From positions 682,001 to 746,000 of the forward strand of contig JBLDXI010000012.1 in the NCBI GenBank assembly GCA_047495785.1: a DNA stretch of 64,000 nucleotides, written 5' to 3'. Within the stretch, counting starts at the first letter, position 1, and every line of letters begins with the position of its first letter. This document shows positions 1 through 11,742 of the stretch, one piece after another. Under the pieces are notes generated by a model. That model was given only the letters and a program-made list of their open reading frames with translations, did not search any database and was not told the origin of the DNA. The translations under genes were made by a program, and so were the position numbers. Origin of the DNA: Lepidodermella squamata. Its lineage: Eukaryota; Gastrotricha.

Positions 1-784
1 GCTGTCACCTACGAATCACACTATTAACTGAATGCACTGCTCTATAGGCTGTTGTGTGACAACTTGCAAGATCATTCTTCTTATGCTGTCTTCATCTTTT
101 TCTTGTTGTCACTCTGCTAGGCTACGAGTATTATTCTGCTCGGCTTTTTACTCGAATATTATCACCAACACTAATTATTTCGTTTATACTAACTACCTGC
201 CCTGGTCATATCGTCTCTCTATTCAGCCTTTTGGAATCGATCAAGTGTGATTTTTGTTCTTGTTTGTAATAAGTACTTTAGCACCACGTTTTAAGGTGGG
301 CTCGCACTTCGATGATGATGATTTGATTCGATTATTGTCTGATCTGCATGACTGACATTCATTTATCCACTACCCTACCCTGCTTTGTTTTCGTGAAAAC
401 TTGGCTGAGGTTTGAGGACGGTTTCCTGTTGCTCCGCGTGGTCCTGTTGGCGATTACTTATTTGAGTTTGATATAGCTCCGCCTCTTATTAGATGCTACA
501 TAAACCAATTATTGTATGATTGTGTCAGTATGTTATTCCACTCATATATGAACACCAATATATGATAAAATGAATACTATATAAAAAGAATATATACAAC
601 AACATCAACTGTTCGTTTTAGTATTTCTCGTGTCTTGTTCTATTTAGCGCCATGTAATAAAATTAAAAATTAATCCTCTTGCAACGCTTTTTTAATCCGT
701 TATATTTGCACCCAATGACAGAACGTGTTTTGCCTTTGCTATTTAGTACCCATACTAAAACAGTTGATCAAAGCATTAACACAA
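1..784. other. Non-coding stretch before the first gene
   Basis: No reading frame here has recognisable protein similarity. The stretch is AT-rich. A T-rich acceptor-like sequence ending in AG at 745-746 lies 38 nt before the MBLAC1-like start codon and probably marks the 5' end of that mRNA, either as a 5'UTR intron or as a trans-splice acceptor. The rest could be the 3' flank of a gene outside the window. Confidence 0.4.
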
Positions 785-1607
785 ATGGAGACCGATCAAT
801 ACCAGGTCGTGGTTCTTCGTGAAGGCTTCTCCTCGATGGATGAACGAGGTAAGTCTCTTGAAGAAATCGATCTGTCAAAATGCTTATGAAATTGTATTCA
901 GGCCGATGCAAAGCAAACGGCACAATGACGTTGATTCGAGGCAGAGGGCGCAACATAATCGTTGATACCGGCAGTCCTACTGATAGAGATATTCTTCTGC
1001 AAGGTTGGCTGCAATAATGCCGCAAATGAGGTTTCAAAATAACGTCATTTTTGTTAGCTTTGGCTAATCACAGCCTCACTCCGGACGATATTACCTACTG
1101 CATTACCACGCACGGCCATCCTGATCACTGTGGTAACATCAATCTGTTTACCAATGCGCAACATGTCTTTGGATATCACGTTTTTCGTGGAGAAATTTAC
1201 GTGGCTCATGATTTCATTGAGGTATTGCCCAAAAATGACATGAAATTAATTAAAGAAATGATAAATCAATCTGTTAGGGTATTCCCTATGAAATCGACAA
1301 TGACGACTTGTATGTGATTGCCACTCCGGGCCACTGCCTAGACGACGTCTCTGTCATTGTGAGGAACACACCCGATGGAACAGTCTGTGTCGCTGGCGAC
1401 CTTTTCGAACGTGAGGAAGATATTGTAGTGTCTCCCGAGCTGTGGCGTCGCAATTCGGGAAATGCTGAAATGCAAGCATTGAGCCGAGCTCGAATTCTTT
1501 CCCTTGCCGATGTGATCATTCCGGGCCATGGGCCGGCTTTTTATGTCAGAGACGAGCACCGAAAAATCGCCGAGTCTGACACTATTGCAGAAGAATGTTC
1601 GCCTTGA
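785..1607 (+). CDS. MBLAC1: MBLAC1-like metallo-beta-lactamase domain hydrolase
   Basis: Four exons (785-848, 902-1003, 1058-1221, 1278-1607) join in frame to a 219-residue protein. The metallo-beta-lactamase fold is visible throughout: the strand IIVDTG, the metal-binding THGHPDH motif, a later histidine in ATPGHC, the bridging aspartate in VAGDLFE and the last histidine in IIPGHGPAF. All zinc ligands are therefore present. The family includes human MBLAC1 and C. elegans SWIP-10, linked to histone pre-mRNA processing and glial function respectively. The protein is shorter than human MBLAC1 (about 266 residues). The second intron has a weak donor (GTTGGC). Introns are 53-56 bp. No targeting signal is obvious. 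The family is certain; exact orthology is likely but not proven. Confidence 0.85.
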
Positions 1608-1946
1608 GTCAATCTAACAACAACTTCCAAAAAAAACTTGAAGACATAAAATTCAAAAATGTGCTGCAGCAACTTAAATAAGCGTTGTTAAAAAATTGCG
1701 TTATTTAAAAATTGCTGCTGACATGATTGTAGAGCGCCTGGTGACGGTGGTTTTACGGCTCAATTTGTCAACTTGAAACCATGTCAGCTCTAAGCTTTTT
1801 TCAATTTCTTTTCCTCATTTTCATCGCAGAGAACCGTTGGTGATATATGTAAAGTTGAGTTCTCTAGTCTCCAGGAACCCAAGATTAATAGATTTCATTT
1901 TTTGATCCTACGTATTTTTTTATTTGATTTAGAATTTATCAATAAA
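1608..1946. other. MBLAC1-CCDC115 intergenic region
   Basis: Short AT-rich spacer between two co-oriented genes. A T-rich tract ending in AG at 1931-1932 lies 14 nt before the next start codon, which suits a trans-splice or 5'UTR acceptor. Nothing else is recognisable. Confidence 0.4.
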
Positions 1947-2552
1947 ATGACGGCCGAAGTTGTTGACAAAATCCGACTACCTTCAGATTCAAACGACGAG
2001 CCGCTACTCAACGGCCAGCCATGCCCGCGTGACCGCCTGTTATTTTCGTACTTGTCCCTTCTAAATGACATAGTATCGATTCGCGAAGACATGCGCCGCA
2101 CATTTGAAGAAGGTTTCATACAACTCGCCAAGTCGAAGACACTCATGGGTTCTGCATCACTAGGTAAGCATTCTCTCAGTGAATGTTGGCTAAATTTACC
2201 TATTTGTGTAATTTTAGAATTCGATCAATTACGAACTGAATCGCTTGAAAGTGCGATCACTTTCGAGGTTCGTTCCTCCGAGTCGATGTCTGACGTGGTC
2301 GGCGACTCGGTGAAGTCCGTAATTTTATCGCCTCAAGTCGACCAAACGGTGCTGCGGTCTGTTCTGGGCCGCGTCTGCGTTCTAGCTCCGTCTTCTCTGC
2401 GCACCGCACAAAATTGCTTCCGTCGAAACGCCGAGCTTCTCTCCGATCTCCACAATGCCTACGCCCGCCTGTCTTGCGTCTCCAATGCTTTCCAGGGCCA
2501 GCCTTGCAATTGTGATCACGAATTTTGTCAAAATTTGAAAGTTGAAAGCTAA
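1947..2552 (+). CDS. CCDC115: CCDC115/Vma22-like V-ATPase assembly factor
   Basis: Two exons (1947-2163 and 2218-2552) give 183 residues, close to the 180 of human CCDC115. The N-terminal helix (LLNDIV...FEEGFIQLAKSKTLMG) and the C-terminal helical block (VCVLAPSSLRTAQNCFRR) match the two conserved blocks of CCDC115, including its LVPHSLRQAQ signature. Known role: an ER-associated chaperone for assembly of the V-ATPase V0 sector, the counterpart of yeast Vma22. I start at the ATG at 1947; an ATG at 1902 is in frame but lies before the acceptor-like AG. The 54 bp intron is a multiple of three and has no stop, so its retention would insert 18 residues in frame. Only 164 bp separate it from SUCLA2. 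Confidence 0.8.
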   Translation: MTAEVVDKIRLPSDSNDEPLLNGQPCPRDRLLFSYLSLLNDIVSIREDMRRTFEEGFIQLAKSKTLMGSASLGKHSLSECWLNLPICVILEFDQLRTESLESAITFEVRSSESMSDVVGDSVKSVILSPQVDQTVLRSVLGRVCVLAPSSLRTAQNCFRRNAELLSDLHNAYARLSCVSNAFQGQPCNCDHEFCQNLKVES

Positions 2553-2716
2553 TAATAGTATTACGAGTGCTTTAATCAACGTTCACTTTCGCTTCAAAGT
2601 GCAATTTCTATCGTTTATGTTGTTCATCTGTTAGATGTTAATTTCGACGAACGAAACAATCTTTTATCTAAATTTCTACGTTTATTTTTAGATTTTATAT
2701 AGATTGTTGTTTTACT

Positions 2717-4179
2717 ATGTCTCTCCTACGGTCGGCTACGGGGTCGACTCGTTCGTTGTTGAAGGGTATTTTCGGCTCGAAATGCACATGTGCTGAACCT
2801 CTAGCTGCTATGGCGACGATTTTGCAACAACGGCGTAACTTGATGATTCAAGAACACATGGCCATGCGTTTGCTCGAAGAGCATGACATCCCGATACCTC
2901 GTTTTCAACTCGCTCGAACGCCCGAGGAGGCCGAAGCCTCCGCGAGACAGCTTACCAGAGTAACGAAATCGACTGATACTGTGGTGAAAGCCCAAGTTTT
3001 GGCCGGCGGGCGTGGTAAGGGTCATTTCAGCAGTGGTCTCAAGGGCGGTGTAAAGGTGGTCTTCAGCCCGGAGGAGGCGAAGGCTTTAGCTTCGAAAATG
3101 ATCGGCCACCGTATTTTCACTAAGCAGACTGGCAAGGAGGGTCGGCCCTGCAACGACGTAATGATGCAGCAACGTCTATACTCTCGGCGTGAAACCTTTT
3201 TCGCCATCACTATGGACCGGGCTCTTCAAGGCCCGGTTATGATTGCCTGTGCTTCCGGTGGTGGGAATATTGAAGAATTGGCGATTGAAAATCCCGACAT
3301 GTTGCTGCGAGAGCCTATCGATATGGCGACTGGCATCAAGCAGGAACAGGCGAAGAAAGTGGCGCAGTTTCTCGGCTTCCCGGAGGCTGTGCACGAGCAG
3401 GTCGCTGCGATTGCCACGAAATTGTACGATATGTACATGAAGTACGACTGCACCCTGCTGGAAATTAACCCGTTGGCCGAGGATAATACTGGCAAGGTCT
3501 ACTGTATGGATTGCAAAATCAATTTCGACGATAACGCCAAATTCCGCCAGCGTCAGATTTTCGCCCTCCAAGATTGGAGCCAGGAGGACGACCGCGACTC
3601 TCGCGCCGCTCAGGCCGATTTGAATTACATCGGCCTCGACGGTTCTATCGGCTGCCTGGGTAAGGAATAATCGCTATTTTAAAAATTCCTCCTTAAAATT
3701 TGCAAAATTTTATAATAAAAAAATATATTTTTAAATTTTTTACAGTTAATGGTGCTGGTTTGGCTATGGCGACAATGGATATCATCAAGCTTCACAACGG
3801 CGAGCCTGCCAACTTCTTGGACGTAGGCGGCAGTGCGACGGAGGATCAAGTGACGGAAGCTTTCAAACTGATCACCTCCGACCGTCGCGTCAACGCGATT
3901 ATGGTCAACATTTTCGGCGGCATCATGCGTTGTGACGTCATCGCAAAGGGCATCGTGCACGCCGCGCGCATGCTCCACATCAACGTGCCAATCGTTGTGC
4001 GCCTCCAGGGCACCCGGGTCGAGGACGCGAAAGCCGTGATCGCCGACAGCGGTCTGCGCATCCTGTCGTGTGACGATCTGGACGACGCGGCTCGCTTGTG
4101 CGTGAAACTCGCCAACATCGTCGCCCTCGCCAAGGAAGCGTCGATCGACGTCAAATTCGAAATGCCGACGCACCTTTGA
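2717..4179 (+). CDS. SUCLA2: Succinate-CoA ligase (ADP-forming) beta subunit, mitochondrial
   Basis: Two exons (2717-3659 and 3746-4179) encode 458 residues against 463 in human SUCLA2. An N-terminal region rich in Ser, Arg and Leu looks like a mitochondrial presequence. The ATP-grasp domain follows ([12 protein letters not shown]), then the CoA-ligase domain ([26 protein letters not shown]). The ADP-forming rather than GTP-forming subunit is indicated by [19 protein letters not shown] and [11 protein letters not shown]. It makes ATP or ADP plus succinyl-CoA in the TCA cycle, paired with the SUCLG1 alpha subunit, which is not in this window. A T-rich acceptor ends at 2690-2691, 25 nt before the ATG, and CCDC115 stops 164 bp upstream, so the two may be co-transcribed. 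Confidence 0.96.
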
Positions 4180-4679
4180 ACGCACGCGAATCTAGGTTAT
4201 ATTGGCACCAGTAGTTTTTTTTAGCAATCAACTCTCCTTGACCTAAACTTACAACTTCGACATAACACTGCGAGCGGTCGGAAATTCGGACCCGGAACGA
4301 CGCCTCATGCACGTTATCTTTGTTGCTTATTTTTTCGTTTTTATCGAGACTTTAAAAAAACGTACCAGTGAAGACCGTCCCAAAATACCCGCTTGAATTG
4401 TGAGGCATGTTTCTGTCTAATCAAACGATGAATGCATTTTGATTTTCTCCGTGATCGGAGAGCATGTTTGTATTATAAGATCGATAATAATATAATTTTA
4501 GTAGTGCCGTGTTCAAATTTTTCACCCAGTGTTACATCAATGCCTGCCTCTACTATATCATTCGTACATATATTTATTATACTATCTGATCGAAAGAAAT
4601 TATCCGTACGTTTTTCGTTCAAAAAATGTTGGAAATAAAAGGAGAAATATTGTTGAGCGGAAAAATCGCGTCTTTGTTT
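4180..4679. other. Convergent 3' region between SUCLA2 and the first SBF-like gene
   Basis: The 3' ends of two convergent genes face each other here. The DNA is AT-rich and has an AATAAA-type signal near 4635 in the orientation of SUCLA2. Short frames show no family resemblance. Confidence 0.5.
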
Positions 4680-7617
4680 TCACTCGAGTTCGTAATTTTG
4701 ATGCTTCAGCTTTTCGTTGACGCTTCGACTCAGATTTGATCGGGTTGAATCCGATAGACAAACGCCGCTGGTAAACTGATCGATCACCGAAGAAATCAGA
4801 GCCGTAGCTCGTTGGCGATGGTTTTCAGAGCTATTTGGGCTCAGAGATTTCCGACTGAAACTTTTCTTGAAGAAAGACTTTTTCTCCTTTTTGGCCGGGG
4901 TGTTAGAGGGATGATCGAGTAGAAAAGGAAGCATCAGGTCGATGCAAAGCCGGCAGCTCTCGATTACTCGTTGCTCCTCGCCGTTCTGTTTCAATTTGGT
5001 CGTCGGAGTTAGAGATAACACATCAGCGAGAACCTCCATCGAATAGCCGGGTTCTTTGTAGATTTGAGGCTTAAATTCAAAATATTAAAACGCAATATCC
5101 GTTCAACGTAACGAACATACCTCCTGATCGCTGTAATAGGCCGCCAATTCAGCTGCATTGAAACGGCCGAGCCATGACAGCCAGAAATCCTCGTTCCACC
5201 AGGCTTCCAGTGATTTTAGACGATGATGCAGATATTGCGGTTTTTCCATTGGCGACGGGCGATATGATATGTTGGAAACGGCAGCTAGAAGCGCGAATGC
5301 AATGCCATTTTCATCCGACCGAGGCTCTTTCTCGGTTAATTTGCTGATCAGCCCGATCAGATACTCGAAGTTTGCTTGGTTAATGCGGCCGTTATTAGTC
5401 AGTGACCTGCGCGAAAGTTCAGCGCAAAAATCGCGACGAATCGTCGGCGAATCCAGCTTAAAAAAAAGTGAAATGTATTGCAAGAATTTATAGAAGATTT
5501 AAAACCTACCAGTATCGAGTCCAATAATCGCTTGTCATTGTTACTGATAGGATCACCCTTTTCGTTGAAAAGGCGGTCAAATTGAGTCGTAAGGAGCCTC
5601 ACAATAGGACTAGGGGCCTGCGACATCATTAAATCGACTATTCGGCAATTGCTACAAAAAGTTCAATGAGAGATTTAGTAGTCTTACCTGGTACTCGACG
5701 TTGAAGACCTCCGCCAACATCGACTCCGATAACAGCGTTGGTGTAGTCAACTTCTTGTTCTTGTTCGAGGAAATCGACAATTTCCAAGCAGTTCGGCTTG
5801 GGAAACTGGAGGAGGGCTGAAGCCGACGTTGACAACAGCGCTAGAAGCAGTTCGCGTTTGTCAGCCGAGTCGCTGTCTACATAGATAAAAGAATAAAATC
5901 GAATAATTTTCACAAATATAATCACCATCTAGACTGGAAACGGTATCCAAGACAAGTAATCGTTGAGAAATAACGCTCAGTGAATTCTCGGAGCCTTTAG
6001 CGACAAGTTCGTCGAACAAGTCTACCTCGCGAAAAGGATGCCATCTTTCCTATATTTCAAACGCATGTGGCTGGTTCCAGGGTTTACAATAAAATAGTAA
6101 CAAACGATGAAAAATTGATTGAAAAAGCTATCCAATAGCTTAATTGTCAGGCTTTTTTTATCGTTGATCTTCAAGCCGTGTTCGCCCAAAAAGTGGGAGA
6201 CATCGAAGTAGACTCGTGGTTGCGGGAAAAACCTGACTGCAATCATGGATCGCCGATAACGGCTGAACATCAACGCGTACAGTCGCAGAAAGCATGCTCG
6301 TAATCGCATCTCGATTCGCTTCGAACGCGAATCGATGCGAGATAGCCCCGTCCAGTCCGCGATGAATTCATCAGAAGTGAAAACCGAGTTCAAATCCTGC
6401 CAGAAAATTACAATAAATGGAACATAAATGATAGCGGGAACCTACACTGAGTAACTGTTCCCCCAGCATGCCGTCAAAATTAAGGTAGTCTTCGAGAGCT
6501 GAAGTTGAATAAATTCATAAAAAATGCATCGAGTTTCCTTCTATCGAAATCTGACCTGATTGCGGAATTTTTACACTTCGTTTTTCAAGATCCACCAGAA
6601 CGATACCGTTACGATCGAAAACTGAATCGGAACCAGCAGGGGCATCTGTTGGCAGGTAACTCGTACCTATGCAAAAAATCGTCGGGGCTTCCAGAAGATC
6701 ATCCAACACTCGACGGCCTACAGCTGGGGCGTAAACGTAATTGTAAGGGAACGGCCAGAGCAGTGCCATGAGCGACTCGCAGCACATCGTAACCAGCGCG
6801 AGGTCCAGGCCATAAATCACCACTTTCATTTCGTTGAGCAAGCAGCGCACGACTTCGACGACAAAATTCACGCCGAGCAGGTGAAACAGGCGATAGACGC
6901 CGAGATTCGTTCGAGGGAACGACATTGGTGCATGGGCTTGGATGGGTATCGAATGGCCGAAACCGAAATCAATCTGGCGATAACGGCCTGGCATCGGAAC
7001 TCGCATGTTGTTGACCAACAGTGCGATAGCTCGATTCAGATAGCTCACATTGGCTCGTTCAATCATGAATTTCGAATAGAAGAATTCTTACAAAATTTCA
7101 AATAAAAAAGATATTGATTAACTAACACAAAATTATCTTTCTTACCAAGACACTGTTTGAAGAAGTCAGATAAGTTCAGCTTCGACAAAAATACCAAAAA
7201 TTTCGGCACGAAAATGTGTGAATTGAAGCTGATACTTCGCTCGACTTGATGAGCCTCGTGGAACGTCAAAAATGAAACGTGAATCTTCCTGCCTTCAGGC
7301 ATCGTTGTTAGGGTAATCGCGTGGAATGAAGGTGGATCAGGAGCGTCACTTGCACGGTAACCATCACGTCTGCAAAATTCCATCTTAATCAAGCTAGTGA
7401 TTGCCTTAGTCAGCCTATTGGCCTCTGGATCGCTATCGTCATCAGGCGGCGGCGGTGGTGGGTATTGGAAGAGAACTTCGGGATCTACAAGCTCAGCGCC
7501 TGGGCCGAGTTTTTCGTCGCATTCTCTCGGGTTGAGCTTGTAATAATACCCAACGATAGCAAACGCATCAGCTACAAACGGCTCGGTTAGAATCGAGCTT
7601 TGAAGACTCATGTTCAA
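4680..7617 (-). CDS. SBF1-like: SBF/MTMR5-13-like protein with DENN and SBF2 regions only (paralogue a)
   Basis: Nine exons (7617-7146, 7086-6556, 6498-6446, 6396-6106, 6049-5926, 5876-5688, 5637-5510, 5456-5121, 5069-4680) join without frame breaks to 837 residues. The order is uDENN (starting near FAIVGYYYKLN), cDENN (ending IVLVDLEKRSVKIP), dDENN (RACFLRLYALMF...FFPQPRVYFD) and an SBF2-type helical region. The pattern follows human SBF1/MTMR5. DENN modules act as Rab GEFs (Rab28 and Rab21 are reported for this family). Human SBF1/2 continue for about 1,000 more residues with GRAM, inactive phosphatase and PH domains. Here the gene stops and SUCLA2 follows convergently, so those domains are absent. 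The start may be 7617 or the in-frame ATG at 7611. A polyproline run lies in the uDENN. It is divergent from and paralogous to the gene at 8479. Confidence 0.82.
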
Positions 7618-8478
7618 TAGTTTCTTATAGCAAAAGCTATGAAAAAGCTGGCTGATAATTTGGATCTGCTAGTTTTAATCGCGTGTTCTTTCAGAGCTGC
7701 CACGCGTCCGGCTTTTGGCAAGACTTGGAAAATCAGCAATGAAACAGCGACGTTTTTGCTTGTAATAACAACATAAATAATGAACAGGGTGAAATTGCCT
7801 ACAATAAAACTAGGCGCCGACTAGGTCACCAGGCGTTATATGAGGTGTAATTACACTTCGTCACTCGTTTCTTGTTTTCACCTGTCGGCCTTTTTGATCA
7901 TCAATATTAATAATATTTTTTGCCGATTTTCCATTCATCATTTCAGGTCTTAATTTACCACGCGAACTATAGCCTCTGAGACAATAATATGGCTGGTAGG
8001 TATTGGATGTTGCTTGGTGCGGTGTCACTTTCTTTGTGTTGATACAAATGGCCTGCGAAAATATTATTACCTGAGAAATGAGTGACTAAATTTAGCTCGG
8101 AAAATAGTTGTGTGTGCTGTAGACCCCGTCGCCGCCGGATAATGATGCTATATTTAAGCGCCGCGCGTCATTGTAAATGGTTTGTGGCAACACAATATTC
8201 AAATTGTGTACGACGCATTTCGGCCGAGCCCGGTGATGAGCGTGCGATTGTTATTATAGGTAGCGGCATATAGGTAGCTCTAGCACGCTTTCTGCGATCG
8301 AGTCGCAAGCATGTCGGCCTTTGTTGTTGTTTTTGTTATGTGTTGAAATTTCGATATAACATTGTCGCTGGAAATATAAAGTGAACAGCGCTGCGCCATG
8401 TACGACATGCCTTCACATATTATATAAAATTGCCACTGCGAATTTTTATTTAAAAAGTTTTGCCTCAACTAGAAAATT
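7618..8478. promoter_or_regulatory. Bidirectional intergenic region between the two SBF-like paralogues
   Basis: An 861 bp spacer separates two divergent paralogous start codons, so promoters for both genes must lie here or in unseen 5'UTR exons. No single core promoter element stands out. Short frames have no recognisable similarity. Confidence 0.55.
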
Positions 8479-11463
8479 ATGAGTTGTTTGAGTAGCTCAG
8501 GGCGCTTAGCCCGGGCTTTTGCGATTATTGGCTTCGAAGACGATAAATTGCGCTCTGCTTTGGAATTTAACATCGGCTCAGCTGATCGGGACGATTTGGC
8601 TAGCGTGGTCCATCCTAATGTTGTTTTTCTCTATCCAAACGAAGAGGCAGATGAAATGCAACCGGTACTTGACACTATCATTGAAACGCGATTCAGCCGG
8701 CCTTATGGCTATCAAGTGCTTGAGTCGCCGAAAAACCCCGATTTCCACACAATTCGTCTAACCGACCGAAAATGCCGGGTAACTTACGTTTCGATCTTCA
8801 CGTTTTACGAAGCTGCTTCAGATGGAAAGAGCTCGGCATATATTCCCAAATTTCTAGCAATAATTTCCGATGTGCAAATGTCAGATTTATTTCGAACTTG
8901 TTTGAGTACGTTATTTTTTAAAGTTAAAACTTGCGACCTTCAATAATTTACGTTTCAGGACTTATTTACGAAAAAATGGCGTTGGAACAAGCTGATATCG
9001 ATTTCCTTAACCACGCAATAGCCAACATTGTGCATTATAAACTTCCACCCGCTGGTTTTTCAAGCTCGCTCAGCCTCGGTTTTGGCGACCCGTTAACCGT
9101 TCATACCTCTAGCGCTAAATGCTTACCGAAAACGGGTCTTACTGTCAGTAATCTCGTCAGGGTCCTTGGCCCAGAAAACACGGCGAAGTCGTTCTTCTGC
9201 TTACTTCACCAACTGCAGATCACGATGTACTCGGCCGACGTCAGCTTCCTGACAGATTCCTGCGAAGCCCTGCTCGCGCTTTTATACCCCTTCGAATACT
9301 ATTTCATTTACGCCCCGGTTCAGACGAAACGTTGCTTGGAGCGGCATAAAATTCTCGAAAATCCGACTCCGTTTTTCGTCGGCATTTGCGAGCCTCCGGA
9401 AGAAGTTATTACTCCGGAAGTTGCCGAGCGGGTCGTGCTGATCGACCTTGATAAGCGGACTGTCCGCCTTCCCCCTACGTGTAAGACATTTTCAAATTGC
9501 GAAGTAGCATAAATTTATATCGTCTTTCTAGTTCCGGATGAGATAAAAGATATAGACACGAGGCTGTGCAATCAATTGGTAGACGACTTGCGAGCTGTGA
9601 TGCATTCGAGAGAATTTACGATGGCTCACCACGCCTTCGATACCAACTTGAAGTATTTGAACTTGATAGAGAAGCGGCTAAGGGCTTGTTTCTTGAAATT
9701 TCACGCCGCTCTGATCTGTGATTACCGGCAATCACTCTCGGCCGTTCGCTTCAATCCGAAGCCGAGAATATTCTTCGATAAAGCCCATTTCTTCGGACGA
9801 AGACGGCTACGTTATCAGCCGAATGGGACCTCGCAAAATAGCTTTTTGAGCAATTTTGTAGATATTTTTCTGGATCAGATTCTCAAGGTCAGTGAGCGTT
9901 TGCTCAGGATTTATTTTTAAAATATTTTTCGAACTTGTAGGATCGAAAACTACCTGTGCGAGAGGCTGATTTTTTCGACGAATTATGCGCGCTTTTATGC
10001 GGAATGACCGGCGAGAAAATCGACTCCATTCAACTTGTTGATGATATTGCTAAATATCTTATCGAAAATGACAAACTAGCAGGTTTGAAAGGCTTTAAAT
10101 TTTCTAACGTCATAATTTTGTTTTTATTATTAGTTTCGGAAAATAGTCCTCCGAACGTGGCCGAACGCTATTTAGCATGCCGGAAAACGCGCCCGTTTCC
10201 GTCTCCAAATCGAACCCGGATAGCGAAATTTTCTTACGAGATGAACTATCATATAAATAATCTAAGCTCCAGCTTCGTTCTTGTGTCACCCAATGCTTCG
10301 GGTGTTCACAATATCAGCACAGCTTCGAACAGCACGGTTACCCCGTCGCCTGCAGCGACCAGCCTACGACACGGCAGAATAATGGCTGGGACGAGGCCTC
10401 GGTTCAACGCCGAATCTCTGTCAAACAGCCAGATTGACGACCGAATGGCTATTTACGGTGCTTACATCGCATGCATTTTCGCTCGCGATCTTAAAAAGGC
10501 GAAATCGCTTATGACTGAAATCCCGCGAAAAATCGAGGCTGAAAGCGTTGAGGTTCGTCGACGAATCCCGCGGAAGCTTCATCAGTACTGCCGCAAGTTG
10601 ACGCAAGTGAACCACAAGCAGTTCTGGGCATTGGCTCAGCTGGTTCGGTGTTTGTTGATCCACGAATCGCCATGCGATGAAAACGGTATTGCAAGCTCGC
10701 TTATTCCTGTGCTTCAGAACATTCAAATGATCGAAAATCGGCGGTTCCTCTACACCACTGTTCAGGTAATATTCTTCAATAATTGGTTCCGTATATTATA
10801 ACAAGTTTCCCCTAGCGTCTTCCTGTATGGCGAAATGAGTATTTTTGGGTCGCTCTAGCTTGTCGTCACATTGCGGCTGACATCGCGGCTCGCTACGATA
10901 AGAGCAAGGAGATCAATCTTGACGACGAGCCGTGCCATTCAGTCGATGTTCTAGCCACATTTATGGAAAAAGAAGTGCCCAGCCGGCCTGATGATGAAGC
11001 TAGAGAAGAGGCTATAGCTGCAACATGGTGCAAACACTTTGCCGATGTCATGATCGCGTTTCTCATTGAATACGACACTTCTGATGAGAAACCGAACGCT
11101 AGCAATCGAGGCAAAGCTAACGATTCTGGCATTAGTATCGAAATGGAGGAGTACGCCTATGCCTTGAATGCTCGGCATCGCTCTGATGGCGTCTGCAGTC
11201 CTAGCGTTGAATATCACGTGAATTTCGCGGTCGAAGAGATGTGTAAAGAAGTCGACCTGCCCACTCCTTACCTGGAGGCTATGAAACTAGAAATTCCTGA
11301 CAAAATAACCGAGCAGCTACGCTATGTTAAAATGCTTCAGCGTGGCAGCAGCGAACCTCGTCAAACGCCATCATCAGGAGTTTGGCCTCAACAGGCTCTG
11401 CTGTCGGTGAAATCAAAGCGATCTCCCCTAATACTGAGCTGCAATAAACAAACCGGAAATTAA
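8479..11463 (+). CDS. SBF1-like: SBF/MTMR5-13-like protein with DENN and SBF2 regions only (paralogue b)
   Basis: Six exons (8479-8905, 8959-9480, 9532-9887, 9941-10082, 10134-10765, 10816-11463) join in frame to 908 residues. Landmarks run in the SBF1 order: FAIIGFED at the start, FRTCLRLIYEK at the uDENN/cDENN junction, VLIDLDKRTVRLPP, RACFLKFHAAL with RFNPKPRIFFDKAHFFG, EADFFDELCALLCG, then an SBF2-like helical region through the NEYFWVALACRHIA block. A divergent tail includes a counterpart of the human segment just before GRAM. There is no GRAM, myotubularin or PH domain; the next gene is ETHE1 on the other strand. Some exon junctions match those of paralogue a, which has three more introns. 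The likely role is Rab activation or membrane-trafficking scaffolding without phosphoinositide-phosphatase coupling (inference). Confidence 0.83.
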
Positions 11464-11742
11464 TGAAAAAGAACTACCAATTTTGTACCTGAAAGTAATA
11501 AAATGATCGACAATTAAATAAATTTATTTGACAATTTACAAGAATCTTTCTTTGATGACCGATAAAGGAACCATGTTTCACTTTATTTAATAATCGAATA
11601 ATGATCAGCAAATATAAAATATAAACTTAAAAGCTTCGAATCAAAGCCCTCGTGAGTCATTAAAAGCCATGTTAAAATCGATGGAAATCAATCAATCAAA
11701 AAAATGAAATATTGAATAAAATAAGTAGTTCAAAAGTCAGGC

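Noticed and set aside
5638-5690. Apparent stop or frame break in SBF-like paralogue a
   Set aside because: The first candidate acceptor gave a stop, but the AG at 5638-5639 restores the frame, so the gene is intact.
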